A stretch of 64,000 bases of DNA from Chryseobacterium salivictor (GCF_004359195.1 NZ_CP037954.1:62001-126000), one strand, 5' to 3'. Positions 1 through 9,525 are shown, numbered from the stretch's first letter. Notes: generated by a model from the letters alone, not told the origin. Numbers and translations are program-made.

Positions 1-41
1 GGCGAACTTGGAGGTTTATTAAAAATAAATTTTAATGAAAA

Positions 42-629
42 CTATTCCAAAACGGAAGTTGTAGAATTTGACCTGTTCTGCTTGTGGATTACCTTTAAGG
101 CTAAAGTGGCGAAAAACCCTCCTGTAAAAAAGCCCATCAAAGCTCCCATCAAAACATCTAACGGAAAATGTACGCCCAGATAAATTCGGCTATAAGACAC
201 AATAATTGCCCAGGAAAACAAAATATAAGGAAAGAACCGGTATTTTTTGTTCAAAAGCAAAGTCATAAAAGTGGCGATAAAAAAGGTATTGGCAGCATGG
301 CTGGAATAAAATCCATATTGTCCGCCACATTGTACAGAACGCATTATTCCGGTGAGTGCAGGATCGTGACACGGTCGTAAGCGGCCGATTCCAGTTTTGA
401 AAATACCCGCCAACTGATCGGAAACGGTAACTCCCAAAGCAATGAAAATCAGAATAAAAACGATATTCCGGAGTTTGAAGTTTTTAAATAAAAGGTAAAG
501 AAAAATAACATAGAGCGGAATCCAAATCCACGTTGCTGAGATCATGAGCCATAATTGATCAAAAGACTCACTTCCCATATTATTGAGAAAAAGAAAAATG
601 GATTGGTCTTTCTGAATAATTTCCTGCAT
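42..629 (-). CDS. PAP2-family membrane phosphatase
   Basis: A 195-residue membrane protein of the PAP2 (type 2 phosphatidic acid phosphatase) family. It probably removes phosphate from a lipid phosphate such as undecaprenyl pyrophosphate or phosphatidylglycerol phosphate; the substrate cannot be read from sequence. The three family motifs are present in order: KTGIGRLRP near residue 80, SSHAAN near 110, and SRIYLGVHFPLD near 150, which carry the catalytic histidines. About five hydrophobic segments surround them. It starts 1 bp after the tatA stop on the same strand, so the two are almost certainly co-transcribed. Confidence 0.88.
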   Translation of the reverse strand: MQEIIQKDQSIFLFLNNMGSESFDQLWLMISATWIWIPLYVIFLYLLFKNFKLRNIVFILIFIALGVTVSDQLAGIFKTGIGRLRPCHDPALTGIMRSVQCGGQYGFYSSHAANTFFIATFMTLLLNKKYRFFPYILFSWAIIVSYSRIYLGVHFPLDVLMGALMGFFTGGFFATLALKVIHKQNRSNSTTSVLE

Positions 630-630
630 A

Positions 631-954
631 TTAGCGGCTTACTGGTCCCTCGTGGGTATCATTATCGGCAAGATTGACTTTCGGCTCTTCTCTTCTGGCA
701 AGAGCCTCTTTATCCAGTTCAGTCAAAGGATTAAAGTCCATTGCTGCCTGTTTCACTTTGTCGATTTCTCTTTTGATTTCCGAGACAGGATTGTCTGTTT
801 CTTTCAGTATTTCAGTTTTTACATCTTCCATGGCGCCACGCATTTTGCGTACTCCTTCCCCTAAATCGCGTGCAATCTGCGGCAATTTATTAGGACCAAA
901 CAAGACAACAATTGCTAGGGCAATCATGAGCATTTCACCTATACTTAATTCCAT
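631..954 (-). CDS. tatA: Twin-arginine translocase subunit TatA/TatE
   Basis: A 107-residue Tat protein, the pore-forming or receptor-like small subunit that helps export folded proteins across the inner membrane. It has a short N-terminus, one membrane helix (about residues 7-21) ending in the conserved FGPNKLP hinge, then an amphipathic helix with ARDLGEGVRKMRGAM and a charged tail. Known family members are 60-110 residues, so the length fits. TatA and TatB-like proteins cannot be separated firmly here. It lies first in an operon with the PAP2 gene. Confidence 0.92.
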   Translation of the reverse strand: MELSIGEMLMIALAIVVLFGPNKLPQIARDLGEGVRKMRGAMEDVKTEILKETDNPVSEIKREIDKVKQAAMDFNPLTELDKEALARREEPKVNLADNDTHEGPVSR

Positions 955-1048
955 GGCGTAAAATTACAAAAGATTATGGTATCGTTTTTCATTTTTAAAA
1001 TTAAATTATTCTTAAAATTATAGCGAAAAAAATAATAAGATCCGGCAG

Positions 1049-2272
1049 CTAAAATTTTTTCTTTCTGGGAAAAAGGCGGTTGACCAAAACAACACTCACT
1101 GTCATTAATATAAATCCAAGGAAAAAGGGTGCTCCGGGAAATATAAAAGGTGCAGAATCGTGGGTAAAGTAATAAAAAATATTCGTCATTAATGGCGGAC
1201 CGATAATCGCAGTAAAACTGATTAAACTAGCCAAAGCACCTTGCAGTTCGCCCTGTTCATTCTTTGGAACTTGGGCTGATATTACCGATTGTAGTGCAGG
1301 TCCGGCAATTCCACCTAAACCATACGGCACCAGAAAGGCAAACATCATCCAACTTTCACTGGCAAAAGCAAAGAGAAGCAAACCCACTGCATAAAGTGCC
1401 AGTCCGTACACGATGGTTCTTTCATTACCGAGTTTGGGTTGTATCAGCCGGATTAAATATCCCTGAACCAAAGCCGCCATCAAGCCCACAAAGCCTAAGG
1501 AAAGACCGACCAGTTTCTCGCTCCAGCCGAATTTGTACATGGTAAAGAAAGTCCAGTTCGTTTGTACGGCATGTCCGGCAATATACACGAGAACCAAAGT
1601 TGAAATCAATCCCAAAATTTCCGGATGTTTCTTCAATTGCAGCAGGGAACCAACAGGGTTTGCTCGTTTCCAGTTGAAAGGCCGCCGATGTACTTTGTCG
1701 AGACTTTCCGGAATAATAAACCAGCCATAAAGGAAGTTGACCAAACATAAAACCGAAGCAGCGTAGAAAGGAACCCGCGCCCCATATTGCCCCAGAAACC
1801 CTCCGATCACCGGACCGATTATAAATCCTAAACCAAAGGCTGCACCGATTACGCCAAAGTTTTTTGCCCGGTCTTCATCATTCGAAATATCGGCGATATA
1901 AGCACTTGCCGTGGTAATACTCGCACCGGTAACTCCAGAGAAAATTCTTCCTACAAAAAGCCAGAAAATCGTGGGAGCAATTGCCTGGATGAAAAAATTC
2001 AGGGAGAATCCCAATAACGAAAAAAGGATGATTGGTCTTCTGCCGTATTTGTCACTCAAACCCCCTAAAACGGATGCGAAGATAAACTGCATTCCTGCAT
2101 AGGCAAAACTGAGCCAGCCTCCGTAGCGGGAAGCAACGCTTAAATCTGTTGTACCAACCAATTCCTGAATCAGTTTCGGGACGACAGGAATCACGATTCC
2201 CCACCCCGTAATATCGATTAACAGCGTGACGAAAATGAAACCTATGGCGGCTGATTTTTGGTTTTTTTTCAT
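1049..2272 (-). CDS. MFS exporter, TetA/TCR-like
   Basis: A 407-residue major facilitator of the drug:H+ antiporter group with about 12 hydrophobic segments. The loop 2-3 signature [16 protein letters not shown] (near residue 75) and the N-terminal [13 protein letters not shown] match the tetracycline-exporter-like branch (TCR/Tet). This is likely an inner-membrane efflux pump, but a real role in tetracycline resistance is not shown: chromosomal TetA-like MFS genes are common in flavobacteria and often have unknown substrates. It stands alone, with a broken stretch upstream. Confidence 0.85.
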   Translation of the reverse strand: MKKNQKSAAIGFIFVTLLIDITGWGIVIPVVPKLIQELVGTTDLSVASRYGGWLSFAYAGMQFIFASVLGGLSDKYGRRPIILFSLLGFSLNFFIQAIAPTIFWLFVGRIFSGVTGASITTASAYIADISNDEDRAKNFGVIGAAFGLGFIIGPVIGGFLGQYGARVPFYAASVLCLVNFLYGWFIIPESLDKVHRRPFNWKRANPVGSLLQLKKHPEILGLISTLVLVYIAGHAVQTNWTFFTMYKFGWSEKLVGLSLGFVGLMAALVQGYLIRLIQPKLGNERTIVYGLALYAVGLLLFAFASESWMMFAFLVPYGLGGIAGPALQSVISAQVPKNEQGELQGALASLISFTAIIGPPLMTNIFYYFTHDSAPFIFPGAPFFLGFILMTVSVVLVNRLFPRKKKF

Positions 2273-2500
2273 TGCGGGTGTAAAGATAGTTTTTTGTGAG
2301 GTTTTTTTTTAATAGAATAAAGATAAAAGATAACAGACCGCTGATAGATTAAAATAGTCCTGACAGTGGAGAAATATTTAACGCAAAGGCGTTTCATTTC
2401 TTCTCATACCGGTTGTAGGTATTAATCAGTCTAATCTTGGGGAAATCCAACATTAAAATATTCTATAAGATTATTTTTAAACTATGTAATAAATAAAACT
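2273..2500. other. Intergenic, repeat fragment
   Basis: No gene seen. Around 2375-2408 the minus strand carries a short piece (GAAATGAAACGCCTTTGCG) resembling part of the dispersed intergenic repeat found at 10734, 37834 and 41151. Confidence 0.4.
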
Positions 2501-2509
2501 GGTGTAATC

Positions 2510-2960
2510 TTCGATTTCACTTTTCAAAGTTTCGAGCGAATTGATCGTTATGACTATGCCGATATTCAAGAATACGTTCCTTAACGTTTATATTCCGAGA
2601 CTAATTTCTTAGGGAGAGAAAAAGGTTTTGTTTTTTATGGATGCACGGATTGCAGCGCGCTGGAACGGGGCTCTGTAACTTGCGGGAAAAATATGATCTT
2701 CGAATAAATGTTTAGAATTGTTTCTAAAGTTTCCGGTTGCGGTTTTAGCTGCCATGAAATACGGCATTGATATTACCAAATGCAGCGTTTGCAAAATTGG
2801 GACGCTGGAATGGATGGCGACTTATGTAAATATCGCAAAACAGGGTGTTCATCTAGTAAATGCTGCCAAATTACTAAACCGTGGTTCTCCAAGAAAACCC
2901 ATGAAAAAATGTAACAAAACTTTAGTAAAAAACCAACCAAGTGGGCGCCTTATCCAGCAA
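2510..2960 (+). pseudogene. Decayed IS91-like transposase remnant
   Basis: Several short reading-frame pieces interrupted by stops resemble the C-terminal half of an IS91-type (Y2) transposase. The clearest is 2757-2910, which reads GIDITKCSVCKIGTL, like the zinc-ribbon-like tail (ltGiDitkCPvCkkG) of that family, followed by RGSPRKP. An upstream piece reads RYDYADIQEYV. Frames change and stops intervene, so nothing functional is left. The long forward frame at 2718-3404 is open only because it continues antisense through the phosphatase gene. Call rests on memory of the family and is tentative. Confidence 0.4.
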
Positions 2961-3147
2961 TTGATAAACGCGCTCAAATGCATCCGGATCACCCTCAGAA
3001 GATCGGTTAGTTTCCTGATATGTAAGCACGAATTAGGAAGAGTATGGTTAAGGGATTGGTTTTTGGGGTGGTTGAGGATTTGGATGGTTGAGTATTTTGA
3101 TTATTTGAATAACCGAATAATAAATATTTTTTTTAAATTACCTCCTG

Positions 3148-3606
3148 TTACTTTTTACCTGGCTCTTTCTCTTGGCTCTTCAAATCAGAAGCAATTCTTT
3201 CGCACGCCTTATCTAAAAGCCGATAAACCCGATCAAACTCTGCCATTTCACTCCAGTAAGGATCCGGAACTTCCTGACTGTTGTCTAAAATTAAAGAAAC
3301 TTTATTTCGTTGGTAATCTGATTTTGCTAATGATAAAACATCAGTTAAATTATTTTGGTCCATACAGTAAATATGGTCAAATTCTTCAAAATCTTTGGTT
3401 GTAAAAGGCCTTGATTTCTGTTGAGAAATATCAACATGATAGTTGTGAGCGGTTTGGATAGAGCGGTAATCTGGACTTTTACCTTCATGCATATCAATCG
3501 TGCCGGCAGAATCTACGATAAAGCCTTCAGGAAGTTTCGACTGCAGGATCCCTTCCGCTAAAGGACTTCTGCAGATATTGCCCAGGCAGACCATTAAAAT
3601 TTTCAT
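3148..3606 (-). CDS. Low-molecular-weight protein tyrosine phosphatase
   Basis: A 152-residue cytoplasmic phosphatase of the LMW-PTP class. The P-loop CLGNICRS (C-x5-R-S) is at residues 7-14, and the general-acid DPYWSEM motif is near residue 115. Such enzymes remove phosphate from tyrosine-phosphorylated proteins, or act as arsenate reductases in other contexts; the target is unknown. It follows dnaA on the same strand with 84 bp between, and a hairpin terminator lies in that gap. The last eight codons (QEKEPGKK) fall inside a low-complexity repeat shared with other gene ends at 41328 and 54415, suggesting the C-terminus was extended by the repeat. Confidence 0.9.
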   Translation of the reverse strand: MKILMVCLGNICRSPLAEGILQSKLPEGFIVDSAGTIDMHEGKSPDYRSIQTAHNYHVDISQQKSRPFTTKDFEEFDHIYCMDQNNLTDVLSLAKSDYQRNKVSLILDNSQEVPDPYWSEMAEFDRVYRLLDKACERIASDLKSQEKEPGKK

Positions 3607-3640
3607 GTAACTTTTATTAAAAATGCAAAATACAAAATAA

Positions 3641-3669
3641 AAAAAGGAATTTTTAAAAAAACTCCTTTT
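3641..3669 (-). terminator. Terminator behind dnaA
   Basis: On the minus strand AAAAGGA and TCCTTTT form a 7-bp stem with a long A/T loop, followed by a T run, 22 bp behind the dnaA stop. Confidence 0.6.
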
Positions 3670-3690
3670 AGATAATGGCGGTAATAAAAA

Positions 3691-5145
3691 TTACTGTTTA
3701 ATTTTTTCAGTTAATTCTTTTACGTATTTCTTAATTTCTTTGTCTATTTTTGAAACATCTTTAATGGTGTCACAAGCGTACATGACGGTTGAATGGTCTT
3801 TTCCGCCCATTTCTTCACCAATTTTATTAAACGTAGCATTCGTGAACTCTTTTGCAAAATACATCGCTAACTGCCTTGGCAACGCAATTTCTCTTTTACG
3901 GGTTTTCGACAACAACTGCTCTCTTTCAATTCCGAAATATTCACAGACAACTTCCTGAATGTAAGGAATATTGATGACTTTTTTCTGATTGGCAGCGATT
4001 TTATTAATCGTTTCTTTTAGAAGTTCTAAAGATAATTCAGATTTATAAATCGTAGAATAGGCAATTACAGAATTGATAACTCCGATCAGTTCACGGACGT
4101 TTGTTTTTACTTCTGATGCAAGGAAATCGAGCATATCTTCTGTCAAAACAATTCCGTCACGGCTTAATTTATCAACGATGATTTTACGTCTGGTATCGAA
4201 ATCAGGAGATTTAATTTCCGCTGAAAGCCCCCATTTAAATCTAGAAACAATACGGTCCTGAATATCCAGAATATCAACCGGTGCTTTATCTGAGGTTAAG
4301 ATAATCTGTTTTCCGTTTTGGTGCAGATAATCGAAAATGTGGAAGAAACTGTCCTGAGTCGATTTTTTCCCTGAAAGAAACTGAATATCATCAATGATCA
4401 ACACATCAACCATTTGATAAAAATTAGCAAATTCTGTCTGCTTGTGCGCTTTCGCTGCAGAGACAAACTGCTGGATAAATTTCTCGGATGATAAATAAAG
4501 AACCACTTTTTCAGGAAAAGCATTTTTAACTTCCAAACCAACGGCATGCCCTAAGTGAGTTTTCCCAACACCGTAACCTCCGTACAAAAACAATGGATTA
4601 AAAGCAGTTGCACCCGGTCTTTTAGCAATTGATTTTGCTACCGTCGAAGCAAACTTATTACTTTCTCCTTCTACATAATTGTCAAATGAAAAATCAGCTT
4701 TCAGGTTAGAATCAATATTAATTTTCTTCATTCCCGGAATGACAAACGGGTTGATGACGTTCGCGGAGAATGACGGCGGCAAAGTTTCCTGCATTTTTGG
4801 AGTCGGAACACTTTTCCCTTTCATGTTCATAGTAATCGGTTTCTCCTGGCCTGTCGGTTTATTTTCCATCACCGAATACCAAAGTTTCACTCCTTTACCA
4901 ATGTTTTTTTTCAGCGCTGCAGAAAGCAGTGAAAGATAATTATCCTCTATATATTCTTTGTAAAAATCACTCGGAACCAACAAGGTCAGATTATTGCTGA
5001 TTAATGATACAGGCTGTACATTATCAAACAGTAAATCAAAAGAATTCTCGAGTTTTTTTAGGTCGGTATTGTCTTCCGCTGCGTTGAGGTTGTCCCTCAT
5101 AAACGTAAGACATTTCTCCCAAATTATAGTTAAATTTTCATCCAT
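3691..5145 (-). CDS. dnaA: Chromosomal replication initiator DnaA
   Basis: A 484-residue DnaA, which binds DnaA boxes and opens the origin. Domain I is at about 1-90, a linker to about 135, then the AAA+ core with Walker A GGYGVGKTHL near residue 190 and Walker B VLIIDDIQFL near 250. The C-terminal domain IV carries the DnaA signature with GGKDHSTVMYA near residue 447. The length is normal. No cluster of DnaA boxes was noticed in the flanks, in keeping with Bacteroidota, where oriC is often away from dnaA. Confidence 0.98.
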   Translation of the reverse strand: MDENLTIIWEKCLTFMRDNLNAAEDNTDLKKLENSFDLLFDNVQPVSLISNNLTLLVPSDFYKEYIEDNYLSLLSAALKKNIGKGVKLWYSVMENKPTGQEKPITMNMKGKSVPTPKMQETLPPSFSANVINPFVIPGMKKINIDSNLKADFSFDNYVEGESNKFASTVAKSIAKRPGATAFNPLFLYGGYGVGKTHLGHAVGLEVKNAFPEKVVLYLSSEKFIQQFVSAAKAHKQTEFANFYQMVDVLIIDDIQFLSGKKSTQDSFFHIFDYLHQNGKQIILTSDKAPVDILDIQDRIVSRFKWGLSAEIKSPDFDTRRKIIVDKLSRDGIVLTEDMLDFLASEVKTNVRELIGVINSVIAYSTIYKSELSLELLKETINKIAANQKKVINIPYIQEVVCEYFGIEREQLLSKTRKREIALPRQLAMYFAKEFTNATFNKIGEEMGGKDHSTVMYACDTIKDVSKIDKEIKKYVKELTEKIKQ

Positions 5146-5225
5146 TTTCTTGCTGCAATTTTTCCTTCGCTTGTTAATTTTGACGGGAAGACAAAGATGT
5201 AATTTTTAATTGTCAAAAAAAAATC

Positions 5226-5257
5226 TTTGTACTATTGATTAATTAAAAATATATTTG
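5226..5257 (+). promoter_or_regulatory. Bacteroidota promoter of the thioesterase gene
   Basis: TTTG at 5226-5229 and TATATTTG at 5250-5257, separated by 20 bp, match the -33 TTTG / -7 TAnnTTTG promoter of Bacteroidota. The expected transcript start is near 5264, giving a leader of about 16 nt. Confidence 0.7.
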
Positions 5258-5279
5258 TATGTCTAATTGAATACTTAAG

Positions 5280-5690
5280 ATGATACACACAACACACACA
5301 TTAAGAGTGCGTTACGCCGAAACAGACCCTATGAAATACGTCTATTATGGCAATTACGCTACCTATTTTGAAGTAGCCAGAGTAGAACTTTTTCGGGAAC
5401 TCGGGATGCCATATAATGAGATTGAAGACCGTGGAATCTGGTTACCCGTCTCCCAATTTTCCATTAAGTATTTAAAACCAGCCTTGTATGATCAAAATCT
5501 CGAAATCCATACTTTTATAAAAAAAATACCGGGCGTCAGAATCGATTTTGAATATGAAATTTATAATGATTCTAAAGAGAAAATTACGGAGGCAAAAACG
5601 ACTTTATTTTTCCTGGATTCGAAAAAAAACAAGGTGATAATATGTCCCGATTTTTTAATGGAACTTATTGAAAAAAATTGGAAAGATTAA
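5280..5690 (+). CDS. Acyl-CoA thioesterase, YbgC/FadM (hot-dog) family
   Basis: A 136-residue hot-dog-fold thioesterase. The N-terminal RYAETDPMKYVYYGNYATYFE carries the family's catalytic Asp of the D-x(7)-Y-x-N-Y type motif (residues 12-30). These cytoplasmic enzymes hydrolyse acyl-CoA thioesters; the chain-length preference is not predictable. The gene is divergent from dnaA and single, with its own promoter. Confidence 0.85.
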   Translation: MIHTTHTLRVRYAETDPMKYVYYGNYATYFEVARVELFRELGMPYNEIEDRGIWLPVSQFSIKYLKPALYDQNLEIHTFIKKIPGVRIDFEYEIYNDSKEKITEAKTTLFFLDSKKNKVIICPDFLMELIEKNWKD

Positions 5691-5859
5691 ACGCTAAAAT
5701 AATCTATTTAAAAGAAAAACAAAAGCCTTTCCGCAAAGATTCGATGGTTAATTTTCGACTTCGTTCAGGAATTACATTATTCAAAAAAAAATACAAACTT
5801 TGGTAAGAATACGGTAAAATTCAATACAAATATTTTGAGACGGCCGCTGTTATAAAAAA

Positions 5860-6552
5860 TTACAGTTCAGATCCGGATTCAATTTCGTACGGTTCTTTAT
5901 CTTTTTCAAAAATCCTGGTCATTTCATTTCCTTCAACGGTAATCCGGTTCCCAATCCTTCGAATCCAGTTTCCTTCCCGGAGACCGATGACTTTGGTATT
6001 ATTTTGAGTTAAAAATTCTTTGAGCCGGGTTTCGCGGGTTTCGCCATTATGTTTCAAATCCAGATTCGGATCCAGATAATGAGGATTTATATTAAAAGGA
6101 ACCAAACCCATGCATTCAAAACTTGGAGGATAAACAATGGGCATATCGTTTGTCGTTTTCATATTGAGGCCGCCAATATTCGATCCGGCACTTGTTCCCA
6201 AATAAGGTTTTCCGCTTTCTACATTTTCTTTTACCGCCTGCATCAAATTCTTTTCATGCAAAGTTTTTACCAATAAAAAAGTATTTCCGCCGCCGGCAAA
6301 AAATCCTTTAGCTTCATTCACCGCCGCAATTTGATTTTCAAATTCATGCAGCCCTTTCACTTTTATATTAAGCTCTGCAAAAAACTTTTTCGCAATCTCG
6401 GTATACTCATCATGTGAAATCCCGCCTGGTCTTGCAAACGGAATAAAAACAATTTCATCAATCCCCGTAAAAAGTTCCGCAATTTCTGACTTAATGTATT
6501 CCAGATAATTTCCACCAAAGAGCGTAGAAGTCGATGCCAGCAGGATATTCAT
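5860..6552 (-). CDS. pepE: Dipeptidase E (peptidase S51)
   Basis: A 230-residue peptidase E, which releases N-terminal Asp from dipeptides in the cytoplasm. The glycine-rich FFAGGGNTFLL is near residue 85 and the nucleophile elbow GTSAGSNIGG near residue 118 with the catalytic Ser. NPHYLDP and the EGNWIRR stretch are also family-like. Length is normal. Single gene on the minus strand. Confidence 0.88.
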   Translation of the reverse strand: MNILLASTSTLFGGNYLEYIKSEIAELFTGIDEIVFIPFARPGGISHDEYTEIAKKFFAELNIKVKGLHEFENQIAAVNEAKGFFAGGGNTFLLVKTLHEKNLMQAVKENVESGKPYLGTSAGSNIGGLNMKTTNDMPIVYPPSFECMGLVPFNINPHYLDPNLDLKHNGETRETRLKEFLTQNNTKVIGLREGNWIRRIGNRITVEGNEMTRIFEKDKEPYEIESGSEL

Positions 6553-6712
6553 ATCAATAATTTTTTTTGGTTACCGGGCACAAAGATAATGAAATGAAAA
6601 TAGTTTAAAAATCAACCACCAATTAAATTATCATATTAATAATATTATTCCTGATTTTTATCAACTTTCTGTTAATTTATTTATAATGTGATTTTAATAA
6701 ATAATTACAAAG

Positions 6713-6720
6713 TATATTTG
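6713..6720 (+). promoter_or_regulatory. -7 promoter element
   Basis: TATATTTG, a full match to TAnnTTTG, lies 30 bp before the ATG at 6751. No good -33 TTTG was found (TTTT at the expected distance). Confidence 0.5.
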
Positions 6721-6750
6721 CATAGAATTTAACAACAAAAACACTTTATC

Positions 6751-7167
6751 ATGAATTACACGATTGTTGGCCTTTTCCCAAGTCAGGAAAACATCAAAGA
6801 AGTTTCTGCAGGAATAGAAAAATCAGGCATCAAAAACCAGGATTATATCATCTACAGAACCGACAAAGACAATGCGCCGGAAGTGAAAAACAATTTCTGG
6901 AAAAGACTCTTCGGGTCTTCTAAAGCACCGGTAAACCACACGGCAGACCCTTTGATCACAAGTGTCTCCGTAAAAAATGAAGAGGAGCTGAAAAGCGTTA
7001 CAAAATCTTTTAATGATAATAAAGTCGTGAAAATCTATGAATTCAAAGACATGTCGATTGAAGAAGCAAAAGATTTAAACTACATCAGGAAAATTGTAGC
7101 ACTGCGCGCGAAATCCCACATTTATGCAATGCCGGAAATCACCGTTTCACCCGCACAGATGAACTGA
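6751..7167 (+). CDS. Uncharacterised cytoplasmic protein
   Basis: A 138-residue soluble protein of unknown function. The first 40 residues (MNYTIVGLFPSQENIKEV, then GIEKSGI and DYIIYRT) look like the alpha/beta fold of general-stress-type proteins that start with a VVG.F.....a..a...L pattern; residues 70-105 repeat a similar beta-alpha-beta outline. There is no signal peptide or membrane segment. It is monocistronic: own promoter, and a hairpin terminator at 7225. A stress role is only a guess from fold outline. Confidence 0.7.
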   Translation: MNYTIVGLFPSQENIKEVSAGIEKSGIKNQDYIIYRTDKDNAPEVKNNFWKRLFGSSKAPVNHTADPLITSVSVKNEEELKSVTKSFNDNKVVKIYEFKDMSIEEAKDLNYIRKIVALRAKSHIYAMPEITVSPAQMN

Positions 7168-7224
7168 TCATAAACGGCCTATATAAGCAGCACCGGAAAT
7201 AAATTTTCAAAATAATTTCAATAT

Positions 7225-7250
7225 AGCCGTTCTATTCGAATGGCTTTTTT
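7225..7250 (+). terminator. Terminator overlapping the pheA promoter
   Basis: AGCCGTTC and GAATGGCT form an 8-bp stem (one G-T pair) with a 5-nt loop and a T run. The T run runs straight into the TATTTTTG promoter element of pheA. Confidence 0.7.
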
Positions 7251-7257
7251 ATTTTTG
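7250..7257 (+). promoter_or_regulatory. pheA -7 element, leaderless geometry
   Basis: TATTTTTG (TAnnTTTG) ends 4 bp before the pheA ATG at 7262, so transcription should begin at or beside the start codon. Confidence 0.6.
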
Positions 7258-7261
7258 TTGA

Positions 7262-8101
7262 ATGAAAATCGCATTCCTTGGTCCGCACGCAAGTTTTACA
7301 CAGCTGGCATGTTCTCAAATTTTTCCCGAAAAATTACTAATTCCGCAATCCAGTATTTTAGACTGCTTCAATGCGGTGATCAATGGCGAAGTCGATAAAG
7401 CGGTCGTTCCTTTAGAAAACTCGATTGAAGGAACGGTTTCGATGACCTTGGATTATCTCTATGATTTCGATGGAATTTATATAGAAACAGAAGTCATCAT
7501 GCCAATTGCCCATCAAATGATGATTCATCCTGAAAACGAGAATTTTGAAACCATCATTTCTCATCCTCAGGCGTTGGCTCAGACTTTTCATTTCCGCCAT
7601 GACCATTTTAAAAATATGGAAACCCGTGATTTCAGTTCTACTTCAGCAGCGGCAAAATTGGTCGCAGAAAATCCTCAGGAAAAATGGGCAGCAATTGCGA
7701 ATTCTTATGCGGCGAAATTATACGGTTTAAAAATTCTCCATTCCAACATTCAGGATTTCGAACAGAATCATACCAAGTTTATCGTAATTTCAAAAAAAGA
7801 AGACTTGCTCCAACTTGGTTTACCCAAAACTTCCGAGAAAACTTCTTTATTAATAACACTTCCCGAAGATCATGCCGGCGGATTGCATCAAGTGCTTTCT
7901 GTTTTCGCCTGGCGACAAATGAACCTTTCAAAAATTGAAAGCCGAACATTGAAAACGGGTCTTGGGAATTATTTTTTCTTCATGAATATCGCCAATGAAT
8001 GGCATCCTGTTTTATCAAAAAATGCATTGGAAGAACTAGAATCAATCGGGGCAACCGTGAAATTTCTGGGACATTACAATGAATATCTGCTTGAAAGCTA
8101 A
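7262..8101 (+). CDS. pheA: Prephenate dehydratase
   Basis: A 279-residue monofunctional prephenate dehydratase, which converts prephenate to phenylpyruvate in phenylalanine synthesis. The catalytic domain runs from residue 1 (KIAFLGPHASFTQLA) through NSIEGTV near 53 and the SHPQALAQ segment near 102 to about 180. A C-terminal ACT domain from about 195, with the ESRTLKTGLGNYFFF segment, is the usual phenylalanine-sensing site. There is no chorismate mutase domain, unlike the fused enterobacterial PheA. Confidence 0.94.
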   Translation: MKIAFLGPHASFTQLACSQIFPEKLLIPQSSILDCFNAVINGEVDKAVVPLENSIEGTVSMTLDYLYDFDGIYIETEVIMPIAHQMMIHPENENFETIISHPQALAQTFHFRHDHFKNMETRDFSSTSAAAKLVAENPQEKWAAIANSYAAKLYGLKILHSNIQDFEQNHTKFIVISKKEDLLQLGLPKTSEKTSLLITLPEDHAGGLHQVLSVFAWRQMNLSKIESRTLKTGLGNYFFFMNIANEWHPVLSKNALEELESIGATVKFLGHYNEYLLES

Positions 8102-8127
8102 TTGTCTGAAAATCTAAATAAGTTCAA

Positions 8128-9405
8128 TCAATACTTATCTTTCCATTTCTTTTTGAGCTGGTCAGCAATTTTATTTTCGGTGGAATTATTTCCGGGTTTG
8201 TAAAATGACGATCCTTTTAATTCTTCAGGGAGAAATTCCAGATCGATAAAATTACCTTCGTAAGAATGGGCGTAACCATAATCTTTTCCGTAGTCCAAAT
8301 CTTTCATTAATTTCGTCGGAGCGTTTCTTAAATGCAAGGGAACGGGAAGGTTCCCGGTTTTTTTAACCATAGAAATCGCATCATTGATGGCAACATAAGT
8401 TGAATTGCTTTTTGGCGAAACCGCCAGATAAACTGCAGTTTGACTCAAAATTATTCTGGCCTCGGGATTTCCGATCACATTGATTGCCTGAAAACAATTG
8501 TTAGCCATCACCAAGGCATTTGGATTTGCCAGACCGATATCTTCTGAAGCCAAAATCAACATTCTTCGGGCAATGAATTTGATATCTTCTCCCCCCACCA
8601 ACATTCTCGCCAACCAGTACACCGCGCCATTCGGGTCAGAGCCGCGCATCGATTTAATGAACGCAGAAATAATGTCGTAGTGTTGCTCCCCATTTTTATC
8701 ATAAAGCGCCATGGTTTCCTGTAAAACCGAAAGGACATCTTCATTGTCAATTTCTTTCTTCTCAGAGTTTTTGAATTGATTGAGCACATTTTCCACGGCA
8801 TTAATCAACTTTCTGGCATCACCACCGGAATATTGAATGAGCGCTTCGTTATCTTTAATAATGAAATCGGTATGGGAATCCTGGTTGTATTTGTGCAAAG
8901 AAATATCGATGAGCTCTTCTAATTTCTCATATCCTAATGCTTTTAAAATATAAACCTGCGACCGGGAAAGCAAAGCTGAAACCACTTCAAAACTCGGATT
9001 TTCAGTTGTCGCGCCCATCAAAACCACCCACCCTTTTTCCACAGCGTGAAGCAGAGAATCCTGTTGCGATTTGTTGAACCTGTGAATTTCATCAATGAAC
9101 AGAATCGGTGATTTTCCTGAAAAAAGATTCTGCTTTTTGGCTTCATCGATGATTTCCCGAATATCTTTCACCCCACTTGAAACCGCTGAAAGCTTATAAA
9201 ATTTCCGACCCGAGGTTTCGGAAATAATTTCTGCTAAAGTTGTTTTACCCGTTCCTGGCGGTCCCCAAAAGATGAGAGAATTCAAAGTGTCATTCTCCAA
9301 CATTTTACGAATCGGTCCGTTTTTTCCGGTCAAATGCTCCTGCCCCAAAACCTGATCTAAAGTTTTTGGTCGCAGTTTTTCGGCAAGTGGAGAATTAGAG
9401 TTCAA
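8128..9405 (-). CDS. rarA: Replication-associated recombination protein RarA (MgsA)
   Basis: A 425-residue AAA+ ATPase that acts at stalled replication forks together with single-strand binding protein. Walker A GPPGTGKTTLA is near residue 49, Walker B ILFIDEIHRF near 100, sensor ATTEN near 133, and the C-terminal MgsA tetramerisation domain with RNAPTKLMKDLDYG near 360. The start is TTG (9405); no ATG lies near the conserved N-terminus LAEKLRPKTLDQVLGQEHL, so the TTG is the best choice. Confidence 0.94.
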   Translation of the reverse strand: MNSNSPLAEKLRPKTLDQVLGQEHLTGKNGPIRKMLENDTLNSLIFWGPPGTGKTTLAEIISETSGRKFYKLSAVSSGVKDIREIIDEAKKQNLFSGKSPILFIDEIHRFNKSQQDSLLHAVEKGWVVLMGATTENPSFEVVSALLSRSQVYILKALGYEKLEELIDISLHKYNQDSHTDFIIKDNEALIQYSGGDARKLINAVENVLNQFKNSEKKEIDNEDVLSVLQETMALYDKNGEQHYDIISAFIKSMRGSDPNGAVYWLARMLVGGEDIKFIARRMLILASEDIGLANPNALVMANNCFQAINVIGNPEARIILSQTAVYLAVSPKSNSTYVAINDAISMVKKTGNLPVPLHLRNAPTKLMKDLDYGKDYGYAHSYEGNFIDLEFLPEELKGSSFYKPGNNSTENKIADQLKKKWKDKY

Positions 9406-9525
9406 AGTTTAAAAATTGAGCGGTTTAAAGAATATGTTCGTGGTCAAATTAAAGAGCGGAAAAATAAACAACATGTAGATTAGCAACTTTCACCACAAAC
9501 TTAAAGCAAATTTAAACTATTTCGC

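Noticed and set aside
2718..3404. Long forward frame of 228 residues
   Set aside because: Its second half is the antisense of the tyrosine phosphatase gene and its first half is decayed transposase-like sequence; no coherent protein.
3600..5280. Replication origin next to dnaA
   Set aside because: No cluster of DnaA boxes or AT-rich unwinding repeats was noticed in the flanks; Bacteroidota often have oriC elsewhere.
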